Made by a program: the position numbers and the translations under genes
NCBI GenBank assembly: GCA_017472115.1
Contig: JAFUQW010000032.1
Location: 1-8,880, forward strand
Direction: 5' to 3'
Origin: Bacteroidales bacterium
Lineage (GTDB): Bacteria > Bacteroidota > Bacteroidia > Bacteroidales > UBA932
Length of the DNA stretch: 8,880 nucleotides
Part shown: positions 6,066 through 8,880 of the stretch, piece after piece
Numbering within the stretch: the first letter of the stretch is position 1
How the letters are laid out: each line of letters opens with the position of its first letter
The notes under the pieces: generated by a model
The model's input: the letters and a program-made list of their open reading frames with translations, nothing else
Database searches by the model: none
What the model was told of the DNA's origin: nothing

Positions 6066-8618
6066 ATGAAAAACACCTTTTATACTCTTCCTGTGATGCT
6101 TCTCCTGCTGATCTCATGTCAGCAGGAGGCTGTCACCTCAGGTAATATTCCCACTGATGAGGCTGCAACCGAGCATTATGTGCCGGGCAAGGCTACCGTC
6201 AGAGTCAGTGAGGATCTGGCTCAAAGCATTGAATCCGACCCGTCGGAGACCTGTCTGATAGCAGGAGCAAAAGTAAAAAGGACATTCGTACATGGCGGGA
6301 AATATGAAGAGCGCATGCGCAGATCCGGACTTCATCTGTGGTATGACGTGGAATTCGAAGAGTCCATGCCGCTGACCAAGGCCGGGGATATCTTGTCGGA
6401 CATAAGCGGAGTGGAAATGATCGAATATCAGCCCGTCATGACTCTACATGGTGCCGAAGAAGTATTCAATGACCCTGACATCAGGAAGCAATGGCACTAC
6501 TTCAATGCCGGCAACCCCATTACCAAACTGATTGCCGGATGTGACATCAATGTGCTGCCTGCATGGAAACGCGGCCTTGTGGGAAACGAGAAGGTTGTAG
6601 TCGCAGTACTTGACGGAGGAGTGGATGCCTCTCATGAAGATCTCAAGGACAATATGTGGCAGAGCATCGATGAGAACGGCAACGCCATCAACGGATATAA
6701 TTTCGTGTCGGACACATGGAGGATCAAGCCCGATGCACACGGAACCCATGTGGCCGGAACCATAGCTGCTGTCAACAACAACGGAATAGGCGTTGCTGGT
6801 ATTGCAGGAGGTGATGCGGCAAAAGGCATAAAGGGTGTGAGGATAATGACCTGTGAGATACTTGACGAAGACAAGGGAGGAAACGAAGCCGCCGCATTGG
6901 TGTGGGCGGCCAATCATGGTGCAGTGATTGCACAGAACAGTTGGGGCTATACTCTTGAAGCCAACGAGAATCTGACCGATACTCCGGCGTATATCAAGGC
7001 AGCCATCGACTATTTCAATGAATATGCAGGATGCGACGAAAACGGCGACCAGCTTCCGGACAGTCCCATGAAAGGAGGAGTCGTCATCTTTGCTGCAGGA
7101 AACGAGGCTGCCGATGTCGGTTATCCTGCTTCTTATGAAGGATGTATCGCCGTTTCTGCAATAGCCGGAGATTACAAGCTCGCTTATTATTCCAACTATG
7201 GAGACTGGATCGACATTGCTGCTCCCGGCGGTGATGCCAACAAGAGACAGATGGTTCTCAGTACCGTTCCGGGCGGTTATGAATCGATGCAGGGCACATC
7301 CATGGCATGCCCTCATGTCAGCGGAGTTGCAGCTCTGATCGTTTCTGAATTCGGCGGTCCCGGGTTTACACGGGAAAACCTTATAGAAAGGCTCCTGAGC
7401 ACAACAGATGACATTTCTCTTCCGGCAGCTCAGATGGGATCCGGTCTGGTAAATGCTTCTGCAGCCCTCGCGCATTATGGAGAGAATCCTCCTCTTACAC
7501 CGGAATTCGCAAGGCATGAGGAACTATCGGGTACGGCCCTGGTGCTGAAATATCTGATGCCTGAAGACAATGAGGGTGTGGAATGCAGAAGTGCAAGGCT
7601 TTATTATTCAACCTCACCTTTTGAGGAGATAACAGACAGGCAGACTGTCATAACCCGGTCGTTGACCGGAATGGAGCCGGGAGACACAATTTCCTTCACA
7701 GTTGAAAATCTTAACTTTGACACGACTTATTATTTCTCTGTAGAAGGGTACGACGTATATGAAAATCCGTCTCTATTGTCTGAGAACCGCTCTGTGACCA
7801 CAAGAGACAATCTTCCTCCGGTCATAGAAGCTCTCGACGGGACTGAGTTTTCATTAAAGAAACATATGGCACCGAAGATAAGATTCAGGATCGCCGATCC
7901 TGAGAACGAACTTGATGAAGTAGGGTATGAGAGTGCAACCGGTGCCGAGACTTTCGCTTTGGAAAACGATTTATATGTACTGACCATAGATGCCGTAAAG
8001 ATTCCGGCAGGCTCATATACATCCGTCATATCTGCCTCTGATCTTTCCGGCAGGATCACCGAATGCAAGATCCGATTCAGCGTTGATGAAAACACTGCTC
8101 CGGTCCTGTCTGTTCCGATTTCAAATGTGACTTTCACTTCAAAGGCGGAAGCGAAGAAGATCAACCTGTCGGAATTCATCACTGACAGTGACGGAGAATC
8201 ACTGACATTTAACGCCGTATCTTCATCCGAATCTGTCGTCAAGGTATCTGTCGCCAAGGATGTGCTTACATTGAATTCTCTTGAGTTCGGTGAGGCCTTG
8301 ATTACAGTTACGGCGACTGACGCTCTCTCCGAGACCGTTACAGCCACATTCAAGGTTGTGGTGAGAGACGGAAAGAAACCGGTTGACATCTATCCTGTAC
8401 CCGCAACAGATGTGATAAACATCAGGACTGCAATCGAGCAGGAATACGACATCCGAATATTCAACGCAACAGGCAGAGAAGTGATCCGAGAAAAGAACGT
8501 GATAGGCGTTCACAAAGCTTTGGTCATTGACATCACCGCCCTAAGTCCGGGAAATTACTCTGTACGACTCGTAGGAGCAGACGGAAAGAAGGTGGAAACA
8601 AGATTCGTAAAACTGTAA
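6066..8618 (+). CDS. Subtilisin-family (S8) serine protease with T9SS sorting domain
   Basis: This is a secreted endopeptidase. Domains in order: a signal peptide with lipobox-like LISC (Cys18); a prodomain with the Bacteroidota pattern RRSGLHLWYDVEFEE (85-99), about 38-128; the S8 catalytic domain, about 140-470, with Asp183 in VLDGGVD, His225 in DAHGTHVAG, oxyanion Asn346 in FAAGNEA and Ser412 in QGTSMACPH, so all catalytic residues are present; an FN3-like module (about 478-580); a second Ig-like module (about 583-674); a cadherin-like module (about 677-768) containing ITDSDGESLTF; and a type A T9SS C-terminal sorting domain (about 773-850) with DIYPVPATDVINI, then IRIFNATGREV, then LSPGNYSVRL, and ending FVKL. 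DGG replaces the commoner DTG or DSG around the Asp, a variant I believe occurs in Bacteroidota members. ATG 6066 gives the complete signal peptide; an in-frame ATG at 6039 hits a stop after five codons. There is no Shine-Dalgarno. Export by Sec and then the T9SS is inferred. Substrate specificity is unknown. Confidence 0.95.
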   Translation: MKNTFYTLPVMLLLLISCQQEAVTSGNIPTDEAATEHYVPGKATVRVSEDLAQSIESDPSETCLIAGAKVKRTFVHGGKYEERMRRSGLHLWYDVEFEESMPLTKAGDILSDISGVEMIEYQPVMTLHGAEEVFNDPDIRKQWHYFNAGNPITKLIAGCDINVLPAWKRGLVGNEKVVVAVLDGGVDASHEDLKDNMWQSIDENGNAINGYNFVSDTWRIKPDAHGTHVAGTIAAVNNNGIGVAGIAGGDAAKGIKGVRIMTCEILDEDKGGNEAAALVWAANHGAVIAQNSWGYTLEANENLTDTPAYIKAAIDYFNEYAGCDENGDQLPDSPMKGGVVIFAAGNEAADVGYPASYEGCIAVSAIAGDYKLAYYSNYGDWIDIAAPGGDANKRQMVLSTVPGGYESMQGTSMACPHVSGVAALIVSEFGGPGFTRENLIERLLSTTDDISLPAAQMGSGLVNASAALAHYGENPPLTPEFARHEELSGTALVLKYLMPEDNEGVECRSARLYYSTSPFEEITDRQTVITRSLTGMEPGDTISFTVENLNFDTTYYFSVEGYDVYENPSLLSENRSVTTRDNLPPVIEALDGTEFSLKKHMAPKIRFRIADPENELDEVGYESATGAETFALENDLYVLTIDAVKIPAGSYTSVISASDLSGRITECKIRFSVDENTAPVLSVPISNVTFTSKAEAKKINLSEFITDSDGESLTFNAVSSSESVVKVSVAKDVLTLNSLEFGEALITVTATDALSETVTATFKVVVRDGKKPVDIYPVPATDVINIRTAIEQEYDIRIFNATGREVIREKNVIGVHKALVIDITALSPGNYSVRLVGADGKKVETRFVKL

Positions 8619-8622
8619 TCAC

Positions 8623-8880
8623 ATGAAAAAGACAATATACATATTGACCCTTCTGCTTGTCTCAATGACTGCCGGTGCTCAGGCTCTTCCTTTCACCGCG
8701 GTCAATTACGACCCTGTGTCGATGGCGACGGGCGGTACGGGCCTGACAGACACATCATCTCCTGCCTATGCCGTGTATGGCAATCCTGCCGCAGCTGTCT
8801 TTTCCGGCAGGAAGCTCGAGGTGGCCGCAGGATATGCGATGTGGCAGCCTTCGTCCATGAAGTCCGATGTCGTCAGCGCC
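8623..8880 (+). CDS. PorV/PorQ-family outer-membrane protein, 5' part (cut by window end)
   Basis: Only the first 86 codons are present and the frame is open to the last base. Seen in the sequence: a Sec signal peptide (residues 1-19, cleavage probably at AGA before Q20), then YDPVSMATGGTGLTDTSSPAYAVYGNPAA (29-57, quoted here by its key parts: the Gly-Gly-x-Gly turn and the NPA motif). This start pattern is typical of the PorV/PorQ (FadL-like, about 14-strand) barrel family. PorV binds the sorting domain of T9SS cargo after outer-membrane translocation and carries it to the PorU sortase; PorQ is a related accessory. Which of these, or whether it is a divergent paralogue, cannot be settled from the N-terminus. 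Only 4 bases separate it from the protease stop codon, so the two are probably translated from one message, possibly by coupling. The leader has no Shine-Dalgarno. Confidence 0.75.
   Translation, partial: MKKTIYILTLLLVSMTAGAQALPFTAVNYDPVSMATGGTGLTDTSSPAYAVYGNPAAAVFSGRKLEVAAGYAMWQPSSMKSDVVSA

Noticed and set aside
6444..7517. Long open frame of 357 codons on the minus strand inside the protease gene
   Set aside because: It lies wholly antisense to the intact S8 catalytic domain, its translation is Cys/Ser/Ile-rich with no recognisable domain or signal peptide, and it has no independent leader. It is a by-product of the protease's codon composition.
7730..8389. Open frame of 219 codons on the minus strand across the protease Ig-like modules
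   Set aside because: It is antisense to well-formed FN3/cadherin-like modules and the start of the sorting domain. Its Ser/Thr/Val-rich product mirrors the sense codons and shows no motif.

Overview
The window looks like a chromosomal stretch from a member of the Bacteroidota, most likely order Bacteroidales. The evidence is a SusC/SusD (RagA/RagB) pair, Bacteroidota-style surface lipoproteins, A-rich rather than Shine-Dalgarno leaders before most genes, and a protease ending in a type IX secretion (T9SS) sorting domain. Base composition is close to balanced. I cannot place it to genus from sequence alone.

Layout: five genes, all on the + strand, in two modules. Module 1 (91-5987) encodes a SusC/RagA-type TonB-dependent transporter (1077 aa), a SusD/RagB-type substrate-binding lipoprotein (568 aa) and a third lipoprotein (306 aa) in the position that SusE/SusF-like proteins take. 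The gaps are 18 and 17 bases, so these three are almost certainly one operon. A strong GC-rich stem-loop with a short T tract (6009-6054) closes the module.

Module 2 (6066 to the window edge) encodes an 850-aa subtilisin-family (S8) protease with prodomain, intact Asp/His/Ser residues, three Ig/FN3-like modules and a C-terminal T9SS sorting domain. Four bases later comes the start of a PorV/PorQ-family outer-membrane protein, cut by the window end. PorV is the T9SS shuttle that delivers CTD cargo to the cell-surface sortase.

Working together (inference): the protease could cut extracellular protein at the surface, and the SusCD-like pair plus the third lipoprotein could capture and import the peptides, as RagAB does in Porphyromonas gingivalis downstream of the T9SS-exported gingipains. 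No carbohydrate-active enzyme is visible here, which favours a peptide over a glycan substrate, but neighbouring genes outside the window could change that. The two modules may be separately expressed: a hairpin lies between them and codon choice differs. The least ordinary points are a protease carrying both a lipobox and a T9SS sorting domain, a PorV-like gene next to a candidate cargo gene, and a hairpin ending 15 bases before the protease start codon. I see no mobile element, CRISPR array, tRNA or rRNA.
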